This document shows positions 1-6,473 of a DNA stretch of 10,125 nucleotides, one piece after another (position 1 is the first letter of the stretch; each line of letters opens with the position of its first letter). The notes under the pieces are model-generated. The model saw only the letters and a list, made by a program, of their open reading frames with translations. It had not been told where the DNA came from and made no database searches. The DNA is from Chloroflexota bacterium (GTDB lineage Bacteria > Chloroflexota > Anaerolineae > 4572-78). The position numbers and the translations under genes are program-made. The DNA is taken from positions 1 through 10,125 of the forward strand of contig JAJRSQ010000264.1 of assembly GCA_024278725.1 (NCBI GenBank). The letters are read 5' to 3'.

Positions 1-798
1 GCGCTGAACTCACTGCGCAACGTCAACAACAAACTGGCACTGCATCAGACCCGTCTGGCAACCGGCAAACGCATCAACAGCGCCATGGACGACCCCGCCG
101 GGTTGACCATCGCCAACAAACTGAATGCCCGCAACGAAGGGATGAAAACCGCGCTGAACAACATCGGCGACGCGAAAAACATGCTTTCAGTGGCGGAATC
201 CGGGTTGTCCAAAATCAACGGCATTCTGACCAATATGCGTAATCTGGCGCAACAGGGTATCAACGACACGCTGGGTACAGATGAGCGCGAAGCCATCAAA
301 ACGCAGTTGAAAGAATACGAAAGCCAGATTGCGGATACCATCGGGCAAACCACATGGAACGGCAAAGACCTCATCAGCAATTCTTCCAATTACACGTTCC
401 AGACCGGCGCAGACAGTGGCGACACCACCGCCTTCACTGCCATCAATCTGGTGACGGTCACCGGGAGCACCAACGGGCTGAATATCAACTACGCCAGCCT
501 GAGCAGCGCCAGCGCATCGACATTCCAGACCTATATGGGCAGCGTTGACACCGCCATCAACACCATTTCCAGCAAGCTGTCGAATGTCGGGGCGTTGATG
601 AGCAAACTGACCTTCAAAGAGGAACAGCTGGCGGTCTCGCAAGTGAATGTGGAAGGCGCGTACAACCGCATCATGAACGCTGATATGGCGCAGGAGCAAC
701 TTGAGGCAACCAAGTTCAGCATCTTGCAGCAAACGTCAATCACCATGCTGGCTCAGGCGAACGCCGCCCCTCAGGGCATTTTGAGCCTGTTCCGCTAA
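1..798 (+). CDS. fliC: flagellin, 5'-truncated by the window edge (first of a tandem pair)
   Basis: Filament subunit, secreted through the flagellar type III apparatus and polymerised outside the cell. The frame is open from base 1 and gives 265 residues. By alignment with the complete copy at 867-1715, exactly 17 N-terminal residues are missing, so the full protein would have 282. Visible parts are the conserved N-terminal helix (ALNSLRNVNNK, TGKRINSA, DDPAGLTIANK), a short central region rich in Ser, Thr and Asn, and the conserved C-terminal helix ending in LSLFR with a TAA stop. It differs from the second copy at only 8 positions (copy-2 numbering: S80, I104, I179, N212, S218, T221, F256 and A272 here). 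The start, ribosome site and promoter lie outside the window. The family is certain; the symbol is generic, since several names are used for multiple flagellins. Confidence 0.96.
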   Translation, partial: ALNSLRNVNNKLALHQTRLATGKRINSAMDDPAGLTIANKLNARNEGMKTALNNIGDAKNMLSVAESGLSKINGILTNMRNLAQQGINDTLGTDEREAIKTQLKEYESQIADTIGQTTWNGKDLISNSSNYTFQTGADSGDTTAFTAINLVTVTGSTNGLNINYASLSSASASTFQTYMGSVDTAINTISSKLSNVGALMSKLTFKEEQLAVSQVNVEGAYNRIMNADMAQEQLEATKFSILQQTSITMLAQANAAPQGILSLFR

Positions 799-853
799 GG
801 ATGACGCGGTCGGCAACCTGAGACCACTGGTAAGGAAACCAACATTTAAACAC

Positions 854-858
854 GGAGG
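854..858 (+). promoter_or_regulatory. ribosome binding site of the second flagellin
   Basis: A full GGAGG core lies 8 bases upstream of the ATG at 867 in an A/T-rich leader. This is a strong site, as expected for a very abundant protein, and it fixes the start of the second flagellin. The gap between the two flagellins (799-866) holds no clear intrinsic terminator and no sigma-28-type promoter that I can recognise, so cotranscription of the pair is likely. Confidence 0.75.
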
Positions 859-866
859 TTATTAAA

Positions 867-1715
867 ATGGCACAAGTAGATTTCACGCGAATTGCATCGA
901 ACATTGGTGCATTGAACGCGCTGAACTCACTGCGAAACGTCAACAACAAACTGGCACTGCATCAGACCCGTCTGGCAACCGGCAAACGCATCAACAGCGC
1001 CATGGACGACCCCGCCGGGTTGACCATCGCCAACAAGCTGAACGCCCGCAACGAAGGGATGAAAACCGCGCTGAACAACATCGGCGACGCAAAGAATATG
1101 CTCGCCGTGGCGGAATCCGGGTTGTCCAAAATCAACGGCATTCTGACCAATATGCGTAACCTGGCGCAACAAGGTGTTAATGATACGCTGGGGACTGATG
1201 AGCGCGAAGCCATCAAAACGCAGTTGAAAGAGTATGAAAGCCAGATTGCGGACACCATCGGGCAGACCACCTGGAACGGCAAAGACCTCATCAGCAATTC
1301 TTCCAATTACACGTTCCAGACCGGCGCAGACAGCGGCGACACCACCGCCTTCACTGCTATCAATCTGGTGACGGTCACCGGGAGCACCAACGGGCTGAAC
1401 GTCAACTACGCCAGCCTGAGCAGCGCCAGCGCATCGACATTCCAGACCTACATGGGCAGCGTTGACACCGCCATCAACACCATTTCCAGCAAGCTTTCAA
1501 CCGTTGGGGCGTTGATGAACAAGCTCAGCTTCAAAGAAGAACAGTTGGCGGTTTCGCAGGTGAACGTGGAAGGTGCGTACAACCGCATCATGAACGCTGA
1601 CATGGCGCAGGAACAACTCGAAGCGACCAAGTACAGCATCTTGCAACAAACATCAATCACAATGCTGGCTCAAGCGAACACGGCTCCGCAAGGGATTTTA
1701 AGCCTGTTCCGCTAG
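867..1715 (+). CDS. fliC: flagellin, complete (second of a tandem pair)
   Basis: Complete 282-residue filament subunit. The Flagellin_N domain covers about residues 5-140, a short variable region about 140-195, and Flagellin_C about 197-282. At this length it has little beyond the D0/D1 core; many enterobacterial flagellins are far longer because of D2/D3 outer domains. The N-terminal D0 helix (MAQVDFTRIASNIGALNALN), the D1 segment with MRNLAQQ at 96-102, and the C-terminal LSLFR all fit the family. The start is set by the GGAGG 8 bases upstream. The stop is TAG, directly after the canonical flagellin C-terminus, which shows that TAG terminates translation in this genome. The gene sits between a near-identical copy and fliS. 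Why two almost equal subunits are kept cannot be read from sequence; gene dosage or recent duplication are the simplest explanations. Confidence 0.98.
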   Translation: MAQVDFTRIASNIGALNALNSLRNVNNKLALHQTRLATGKRINSAMDDPAGLTIANKLNARNEGMKTALNNIGDAKNMLAVAESGLSKINGILTNMRNLAQQGVNDTLGTDEREAIKTQLKEYESQIADTIGQTTWNGKDLISNSSNYTFQTGADSGDTTAFTAINLVTVTGSTNGLNVNYASLSSASASTFQTYMGSVDTAINTISSKLSTVGALMNKLSFKEEQLAVSQVNVEGAYNRIMNADMAQEQLEATKYSILQQTSITMLAQANTAPQGILSLFR

Positions 1716-1725
1716 ACATGAGACC

Positions 1726-1775
1726 ACGGTAGCGGTGTGGGGGGGATGATGTCCCCCTCACGCCAATACCACCGT
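1726..1775 (+). promoter_or_regulatory. strong RNA hairpin between flagellin and fliS
   Basis: An uninterrupted 12-bp stem pairs 1734-1745 with 1753-1764, including two G-T wobbles and a run of five G-C pairs, closed by the 7-base loop ATGATGT. An outer 5-bp stem (ACGGT at 1726-1730 with ACCGT at 1771-1775) can extend it across an internal loop. No continuous T-run follows; the next bases are CAAAAATCTTTT. It is therefore not a textbook intrinsic terminator. A reasonable inference is that it protects the 3' end of the flagellin message and/or partly terminates transcription, so that filament subunit is made in excess over chaperone and cap. Confidence 0.6.
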
Positions 1776-1809
1776 CAAAAATCTTTTGGATAAGGATAGG
1801 GTAAACGCG

Positions 1810-2214
1810 ATGACTAATTTACAGACAGTAACTCAAACCTACCGAATGAACCAAATAGCCGGAGCCAGCCCCCTCGATTTGCTCATTATGGCATATGATG
1901 CCGCACTCGCAAGTTGCGGACAAAAGGACTTGGCTCGGCTGACGAAAGCCATTGGCGTATTACGCGACGCACTCGATTACAGCTACGATGCCGATGTCGC
2001 ACTCGGCTTCTTCCGCCTTTACCAGTACATTGGTGATTTGGGACGACAGAGCAAATATGATGAAGCGGCAGACCTGCTCCGCGAACTTCGGGACGCTTGG
2101 GCGGAAATACGGGAACAGCATCAACCCGCCGTTGCGCCGGTGGCGCAGAATCGTTACAGCGCGCCGATGGGGCAAATGACATCAGCAACATCAGGAGTGG
2201 TCTTAGCCGGATAA
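1810..2214 (+). CDS. fliS: flagellar export chaperone FliS
   Basis: A 134-residue cytoplasmic chaperone that binds the C-terminal helix of newly made flagellin, stops it polymerising early and escorts it to the export gate. The N-terminal signature YRMNQIAGASPLDLLIMAYD (residues 11-30) matches the FliS pattern of Tyr, then a Ser-Pro turn, then a Leu-rich helix with a Tyr-Asp pair. A second helical block (about 40-102) follows, including LDYSYDADVALGFFRLYQYI. The last 30 or so residues are rich in Pro, Ala, Ser and Thr and probably flexible. The ATG at 1810 is chosen because it leaves 11 bases after an AAGGATAGGG-type ribosome site (1792-1801 region) and gives the usual family length and N-terminus. 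An in-frame TTG at 1786 would add eight residues and would lie upstream of that site. The position between flagellin and fliD is typical. Confidence 0.93.
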   Translation: MTNLQTVTQTYRMNQIAGASPLDLLIMAYDAALASCGQKDLARLTKAIGVLRDALDYSYDADVALGFFRLYQYIGDLGRQSKYDEAADLLRELRDAWAEIREQHQPAVAPVAQNRYSAPMGQMTSATSGVVLAG

Positions 2215-2227
2215 AGGAGCGTGACCT

Positions 2228-4027
2228 ATGGTTGGATTATCAGGCATATCGCCAGTCAGCCCGCAGTGGGTGGAACAATTAGTGAACCAAACAATGGCAT
2301 ACGAGCGTCAACCGCTGACCAAGCTGCAATCTCAGCGCGACACGTTGAACGTAAAAAATGCCATTTATAACGACATCACCACCAAAATTACCGACTTGCA
2401 AACGGCAATCTCCGCCCTCTCCAGCACCACATACGGCTCAGTGGATGCGTTTGCCGCCAAATCGCTGTCAGTAACCAATGCAGACCCCAACGTCAATGTT
2501 GTGGGCGCATCGCTGAATGGCACCAGCGCCGTTGAAGGCTCGTACAGCCTGTCGGTAACCAACCTCGCCACCGCGCACCAAATTGGCTCGGCACAGCAAA
2601 ACCAATCCACTGTCGCGTTGGGATATTCGGGCACATTCGTCATCGGGGGCGCGTCCACCGCCAGTGTCGCCGGGAATGTCGGTTCCGGGAATCCCGTGAC
2701 CGGCTTCGGCGTAACGGGGACGGTTGTTTCCGGCGAAACGCAACTGGGCAGCGACACGTATTACGTCGAATTTCGACAAGACCCCAACAACACCGCCAAT
2801 TGGCAATTCCGGGTGGTTGATTCAAATGGCGACGCCGTTCGGGTGGATGATACCACCGACACCGGCACGGCGACGACCGCAAGTTGGCAGGATTACAGCA
2901 ACGTTTCCGGCACGACCTTCGACACAGGGCGCGGAATGACCATCACGTTTGACACAAGTGACCCCACTGCTACCCAACTTTATGGTGGTGCCGATACCGC
3001 CAACGTGGCGTATACCGCACAGGGCGCGAGCATCACCGTTGCCACCAGCGACAGTCTCAACGACATCCTTTCCAACATCAACAGTGCCACGTATGCGGAA
3101 GGCAACGAAGTCCAAGCCACCGTTGTTGACCGCCGGTTGGTCATCACCGCACAGCGCACCGGCGCGTCCGGCGCAATCACGCTTGATGACACCAGCGGAA
3201 CCGTTTTGCAGGACTTGGGCATTCTGAGCGCCAGCGGCGGCGGCACGGGCGGCACACTCGCCACCGGCGCGGAACTGCAACAGGCGAAGGATGCTAACTT
3301 CTCCATCAACAATATCAGCATCCAGCGCGGCAAAAATATCGGACTCACTGATGTGATTCAAGGGTTGTCTATCGACCTGAAGGCGTCCGGCTCTGCCACC
3401 ATAGACGTGACCAAAAACAACGCCGGCGTGGAAGAAAAGGTGAAAACGCTGCTCACAAAGGTCAACGATTTGATGGATTACATCAAGCAGAAGACCGAAC
3501 CGACCAAAGGGAGCGAGGACGGCAACGGCAATCCGACCTACACTCAAGCCCCCCTCGGCAGTGACTGGTCAATTCGGTGGTTGCGGCAGGACATTGCGAA
3601 CAAACTTCTGGGCGAATATACCGGCGCGCTGGGCAACAATCCGAAATACCTCACTGATGTGGGCATCAGCATTGATACAAACGGCAAATTCACCCTGTCT
3701 GATAGCGCGGCACTGAATACCGCCCTCAACAACGATTTCACCGCCGTCCAATCCCTGTTTGATGATGTGCTTGCCAACCTGAACACGGAACTCGACAAGT
3801 ACAACACCGGCACCGGCGCCATCATCGCCAATACGAAGGACAGCATCAGCACCCAGCTATCAACGCTGAACGACCAAATTAATAGCTATGAAGACCGATT
3901 GAAAGTGAGAGAGGGTGCACTTCGCAACCAATACGCCGCCATTCAATCGCAACTCATCAGCATGACCTATCAATTCCAATCAATGCAAGCATTTTCAGTT
4001 GGAGGACTTTATAACTCCTTAGGATAA
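2228..4027 (+). CDS. fliD: flagellar hook-associated protein 2 / filament cap FliD
   Basis: The protein forms the oligomeric cap at the growing filament tip and guides insertion of flagellin. It has 599 residues, clearly more than the 470 or so of enterobacterial FliD. The FliD_N region is at about 8-105, beginning GLSGISPVSPQWVEQLVN. A Gly/Thr/Asp-rich insertion follows at about 155-265, then a flagellin-hook IN-type motif at about 266-335 (SDSLNDILSNIN, then a LVITAQRTGASGAITL core). FliD_C covers about 355-585. The end is a coiled-coil helix (about 538-580, DSISTQLSTLNDQ onward) and the typical C-terminus QAFSVGGLYNSLG. The start is supported by AAAGGAG at 2213-2219, 8 bases upstream, which overlaps the fliS stop. 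It is probably cotranslated with fliS (gap 13 bases). The extra mass probably sits in the surface-exposed D2/D3 domains. Confidence 0.96.
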   Translation: MVGLSGISPVSPQWVEQLVNQTMAYERQPLTKLQSQRDTLNVKNAIYNDITTKITDLQTAISALSSTTYGSVDAFAAKSLSVTNADPNVNVVGASLNGTSAVEGSYSLSVTNLATAHQIGSAQQNQSTVALGYSGTFVIGGASTASVAGNVGSGNPVTGFGVTGTVVSGETQLGSDTYYVEFRQDPNNTANWQFRVVDSNGDAVRVDDTTDTGTATTASWQDYSNVSGTTFDTGRGMTITFDTSDPTATQLYGGADTANVAYTAQGASITVATSDSLNDILSNINSATYAEGNEVQATVVDRRLVITAQRTGASGAITLDDTSGTVLQDLGILSASGGGTGGTLATGAELQQAKDANFSINNISIQRGKNIGLTDVIQGLSIDLKASGSATIDVTKNNAGVEEKVKTLLTKVNDLMDYIKQKTEPTKGSEDGNGNPTYTQAPLGSDWSIRWLRQDIANKLLGEYTGALGNNPKYLTDVGISIDTNGKFTLSDSAALNTALNNDFTAVQSLFDDVLANLNTELDKYNTGTGAIIANTKDSISTQLSTLNDQINSYEDRLKVREGALRNQYAAIQSQLISMTYQFQSMQAFSVGGLYNSLG

Positions 4028-4040
4028 ATATTAGCTGTAA

Positions 4041-4045
4041 GGAGG
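4041..4045 (+). promoter_or_regulatory. ribosome binding site that sets the first flaG start
   Basis: TAAGGAGG ends at 4045. The ATG at 4055 is 9 bases away, an ideal distance. An in-frame GTG at 4046 directly abuts the site and cannot be used with it, so the shorter reading is preferred. Confidence 0.75.
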
Positions 4046-4054
4046 GTGACACGG

Positions 4055-4441
4055 ATGGACCCCATAAAACCGATTGAAGGAACTGTAAGTAACGCACAAG
4101 AGCAAGCCATTGCCTTGACCGAAGTGATGCGCGAGCGGTATTGGCAGCAACGGGCAGAAAAGGCGACCAACACCGTCAAAGAGCCCGACACAGCCGTTGA
4201 GGTATCGACCCGGCAGCAGAAACAGAAACAGCCGGAAAAACCTGCCGAAGCGGCGAGTACGCTGCCCAACACCTACGCCGAATTCAGCGTAGACCGCGAC
4301 ACGCATCGAGTGGTGGTGCGCATCATTGACGGCGATAGCGGTGAATTGATTCGTACCATTCCGCCGGAAAAACTGGCAAAGGAAATTGCTAACGGAAAAT
4401 TACAGCAAAATCGAATCCGTCGTCGAGACATTCGGCTGTAA
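4055..4441 (+). CDS. flaG: FlaG-family flagellar protein (long form)
   Basis: A 128-residue protein. Residues 1-70 are hydrophilic, charged and rich in Gln, Lys and Glu, and probably disordered. The FlaG domain is at about 73-112: YAEFSVD, then VVVRIID, then a Gly-Glu-Leu-Ile-Arg stretch leading to TIPPEKL at 101-107. A beta pair ending in Ile-Pro-Pro-Glu is the hallmark of the family. In bacteria that have been studied, FlaG proteins affect filament length or stability, but the mechanism is poorly known. The C-terminus is strongly basic (NRIRRRDIRL). The gene lies 27 bases after fliD, the usual place for flaG, and 29 bases before a second FlaG-domain gene. The stop is TAA. Confidence 0.88.
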   Translation: MDPIKPIEGTVSNAQEQAIALTEVMRERYWQQRAEKATNTVKEPDTAVEVSTRQQKQKQPEKPAEAASTLPNTYAEFSVDRDTHRVVVRIIDGDSGELIRTIPPEKLAKEIANGKLQQNRIRRRDIRL

Positions 4442-4470
4442 TTCATAATTCGCAACACATACGGGATATT

Positions 4471-4683
4471 ATGTCTGCCAAAAAGACAACTCGGTTCCAA
4501 CCGGAAAAAAACGGCTATACCTACCCGGAGTTTGTGATTGATGAAAGCTCCGGGCAGGTTGCCGTGAATCTGGTGGATACGCTCAGCGGAAAAGTGGTGC
4601 GTCATATCCCCCCCACCGAGTTGAACCAAATCACCCGGGGTACAGCGCCGTCCGCCGACGCTGCCGGGGCTTCGCAGGCATAA
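4471..4683 (+). CDS. second, minimal FlaG-domain protein
   Basis: A 70-residue protein consisting of almost nothing but a FlaG-like domain. Residues 18-54 give YPEFVIDE, then VAVNLVD, then a Gly-Lys-Val-Val-Arg stretch and HIPPTEL at 45-51. This aligns position by position with YAEFSVD, VVVRIID and TIPPEKL of the preceding gene. It lacks the long charged N-terminus; residues 55-70 form a short Ala/Ser tail. The ATG at 4471 has only a weak ribosome site (GGGAT at 4463-4467), so expression may depend on translation of the upstream gene. It is the last gene of the flagellar operon, followed by the terminator at 4845. It is probably a duplicated and diverged flaG; whether it has a separate role is unknown. 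Confidence 0.75.
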   Translation: MSAKKTTRFQPEKNGYTYPEFVIDESSGQVAVNLVDTLSGKVVRHIPPTELNQITRGTAPSADAAGASQA

Positions 4684-4844
4684 CCCTCGCCGGAAACACC
4701 ACAAACGACAACGATGCTCCACACAGTCGGTCAGCTTGAAACCGGGCGCACGTCCCCGGAATTTTCGTATGCCTGCCGATTCCGCCCACCGCAAATGAAC
4801 GCTCGCGCAGGTACCGGCGTTTCCGTAAATACCCTCAAATGCAC

Positions 4845-4878
4845 AAAAGACGACCCTGCGCAAAGGGACGTCTTTTTT
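4845..4878. terminator. bidirectional intrinsic terminator between the convergent operons
   Basis: AAAAGACG (4845-4852) pairs with CGTCTTTT (4869-4876). After a single A-A mismatch the stem continues with CCCT (4854-4857) against AGGG (4864-4867), closed by the loop GCGCAA. On the + strand the stem runs into six T (4873-4878), a classic rho-independent terminator for the flagellar operon. On the - strand the left arm gives TTTT after the same stem, so it can also end the kinase-lipoprotein transcript, whose last stop codon is at 4942-4940. It lies about 160 bases beyond the last flaG and about 60 beyond the lipoprotein. Confidence 0.88.
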
Positions 4879-4887
4879 CGTGCGACC

Positions 4888-4912
4888 GTAGGGGCGACCA
4901 CAAGGGTCGCCC
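4888..4912. repeat. short perfect palindrome, probably a dispersed intergenic repeat
   Basis: GGGCGACC (4892-4899) and GGTCGCCC (4905-4912) are exact inverted copies around the 5-base loop ACAAG, preceded by GTAG. A further GCGACC at 4882-4887 could pair with the same right arm, giving two competing hairpins. From memory, elements starting GTAGGGGCG and followed by an inverted copy occur many times in some bacterial genomes, and they yield spurious peptides like GDPCGRPYG when translated, which this one does on the - strand. With a single copy in the window, membership of such a family is inference. No transposase is nearby. It could also add to transcript termination. Confidence 0.55.
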
Positions 4913-4939
4913 AAAATCCGAATGCCGATTGAACCTCGG

Positions 4940-5362
4940 CTATTTTGTGGGCCACAATTGCAGCGTCCCCGACGGGCTTGTTTTCACGTTGGCTTTGGCT
5001 TCCTCCTGCAATTTGACCCACGTATCCCGTTTGTATTCCAAACCCTTCTCTTTTGCCCAAGCCTGGTCTGCCAAACTCAACGCCGCAACCGCATTGGGAT
5101 GACCTTCCTTCGCTTGCCGCTTCCCTTCGGTGTACAGCGCCTTTTGCACCTTTCGGGCGGAATATTGCGATAAATTGCTGTTTGCCCACGATACAAACGC
5201 CGCTCCCGATATCGGTTGCCGGTCGAAAATATAATAGTGGATCGATTCCTGTAAATTGCGTTGCGGCGTGGCAATGCCGGTTCCACACGCCGACAGTATC
5301 AGCATCATCAAAAACAGCGTGACTATACCCCATATCTGCCAATATTTCGGTTTGTTCATCAT
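4940..5362 (-). CDS. small predicted lipoprotein of unknown function
   Basis: A 140-residue protein with a type II signal peptide: positively charged start (NKPK), a hydrophobic stretch at about 10-24, and the lipobox LSAC with Cys26 as the predicted lipidation site, followed by GTG. The mature part is about 115 residues, soluble, with probable helices (about 60-75 and 85-120) rich in Ala, Lys and Gln. I do not recognise a domain. The start ATG at 5362 overlaps the stop of the upstream kinase as TAATG. A second ATG directly after it (5359) has better spacing to GAGG (7 rather than 4 bases) and would remove one residue. The tight overlap implies translational coupling, so the product may act with the kinase system at the membrane. 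It is the last gene of the operon; the stop is TAG. Confidence 0.85.
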   Translation of the reverse strand: MMNKPKYWQIWGIVTLFLMMLILSACGTGIATPQRNLQESIHYYIFDRQPISGAAFVSWANSNLSQYSARKVQKALYTEGKRQAKEGHPNAVAALSLADQAWAKEKGLEYKRDTWVKLQEEAKANVKTSPSGTLQLWPTK

Positions 5363-6450
5363 TACACCTCAATCACAAAGATTGCGCCGGTGGGCTGATT
5401 GTCCGTGACCGTTAATGTACCGTGGTGCGCTTCCACAACCATTTTGCTGAATGCCAGCCCTAACCCGATTTGTAAAACTTTGTTGCCGCTAATTGCGCCG
5501 GTGTCGAACTTCTTGAAAATCGTCTGCTTCTGTTCATCAGAGATGCCCGGTCCCTCGTCGGCGATGGTGATGCGCGCCGTGTGGCTGCCATCGGATACGG
5601 GGGCGACCGTGATATGAACGGTGGTGTCTTGTGGGGAATATTTGATGGCATTCGAGACCAGATTGTCAAGCACGCGCTGGAAAAGGTTCGTATCCACCGG
5701 CACAACCGGTGGTTGCGGCGGCGGGGTGAATTCCAGCGCAATATTTTTCGCCGAAGCGGACACGTGCAGGTGTTTGATGGTGGTGTGAACCAGAGCGACG
5801 ATATCCGTTTCCGTCGGGTTCAACTGCAATTCATTCTCTTCCATTTTTGCCATCAACAGCATATCGTCGATGAACCGGTTCAACCGCTGCCCCTCCGAGA
5901 CGATTTTCTGCGCGATGTCCTTTACCTGCTCTTCCGACAGCGACAGGCGTTCCAGCAATTGACTGTACCCTATCATGCTCGTCAGCGGGTTGCGCATATC
6001 ATGCACCATCATATTCGCCATATCTTCGCGTAGGGTCAATAATTGCGCCAGCGAGTCGAATTGCTCTTTGATTTTCACCATCGACCGCACCCGCGCCCGC
6101 AGCTCAATGGCGCTGGCGGCTTTGCTGACAAAATCGTTCGCCCCCGCTTCAAACCCTTGTTGGAGCGTGTCCCGGTCGTCCAGCGCTGTCACCATAATAA
6201 CCGGAATGCTGTGCCATTGCGGGTCTGATTTTATCTGCCGGCAGGCGGTGAAGCCGTCCATCTCCGGCATCATCACATCCATCAAAATGACATGCGGACG
6301 GCAATCGGGGAGCTTTGCCAGCGCATCCGCGCCATTTTCCGCGAAAAATAATGTGTAGCCGTCGGGCAATAATTTGCCTTCGGCAATCGTTTGGCTGACG
6401 GGTTCATCATCTACCACCAAAATACGGATGTGACCATTCTTTGTTGGCAT
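5362..6450 (-). CDS. receiver-led histidine kinase (REC-HisKA-HATPase)
   Basis: A 362-residue soluble hybrid kinase with no membrane segment. The N-terminal receiver (about 8-128) has acidic residues D14 and D15, phospho-acceptor D58 (ILMDVMMP), T88 and K110. The usual Pro after the Lys is Ala (SKAA). HisKA has the phosphorylatable H150 in the H-box VHDMRNPL. The HATPase domain covers about 250-362, with N267 in the N-box (LVSNAIKYS), DEGPGIS at 298-304 and GLGLAF at 329-334. The start at 6450 is set by GGAGG 6 bases upstream; the frame stays open to 6642, but that part overlaps the preceding kinase and has no kinase homology. An ATG at 6475 overlapping the upstream TGA is an alternative that would add eight residues. 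Receiver-first architecture suggests the kinase is controlled by phosphotransfer from a partner. The target is not visible. Confidence 0.93.
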   Translation of the reverse strand: MPTKNGHIRILVVDDEPVSQTIAEGKLLPDGYTLFFAENGADALAKLPDCRPHVILMDVMMPEMDGFTACRQIKSDPQWHSIPVIMVTALDDRDTLQQGFEAGANDFVSKAASAIELRARVRSMVKIKEQFDSLAQLLTLREDMANMMVHDMRNPLTSMIGYSQLLERLSLSEEQVKDIAQKIVSEGQRLNRFIDDMLLMAKMEENELQLNPTETDIVALVHTTIKHLHVSASAKNIALEFTPPPQPPVVPVDTNLFQRVLDNLVSNAIKYSPQDTTVHITVAPVSDGSHTARITIADEGPGISDEQKQTIFKKFDTGAISGNKVLQIGLGLAFSKMVVEAHHGTLTVTDNQPTGAIFVIEV

Positions 6451-6456
6451 ATGTTT

Positions 6457-6461
6457 CCTCC
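6457..6461 (-). promoter_or_regulatory. ribosome binding site that sets the start of the third kinase
   Basis: Read on the - strand, GGAGG lies 6 bases before the ATG at 6450, within the 23-base gap after the stop of the preceding kinase. It decides in favour of 6450 over the longer in-frame starts. Confidence 0.7.
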
Positions 6462-6473
6462 ACTCCTGTGACA

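Larger units (their letters stand above)
1..1727 (+). repeat. tandem duplication of the flagellin gene
   Basis: Bases 1-798 and 918-1715 align end to end with no gap. Most differences are silent third-position changes, and only 8 of 265 codons change the amino acid. The similarity continues a little past the stop codons: TGAGACCAC occurs at 819-827 after the first copy and at 1719-1727 after the second, followed by similar GGTA-containing bases. The duplicated unit therefore seems to have included some 3' untranslated sequence. Such long direct repeats can recombine, by gene conversion or by deletion of one copy. Confidence 0.9.

Noticed and set aside
799..866. Small stem (TGGT/ACCA) and possible sigma-28 promoter between the flagellins
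   Set aside because: The stem has only four base pairs and no convincing -10/-35 pair of the flagellar type can be placed at proper spacing.
1786..1809. TTG start of fliS at 1786
   Set aside because: The ribosome site lies after this codon and the ATG at 1810 gives the normal FliS N-terminus and length.
2822..3547. Long - strand frame of 241 codons opposite fliD
   Set aside because: It lies wholly antisense to a well-conserved fliD, follows its codon pattern and resembles no protein family.
4845..4912. CRISPR-like or attachment-site reading of the inverted repeats in the convergent gap
   Set aside because: There are only two different hairpins, with no regular spacing, no spacers, and no cas or integrase gene in the window.
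4714..4932. A 72-codon + strand open frame between flaG and the lipoprotein gene
   Set aside because: It runs straight through the terminator hairpin and the palindrome, has no ribosome site and no recognisable protein features.
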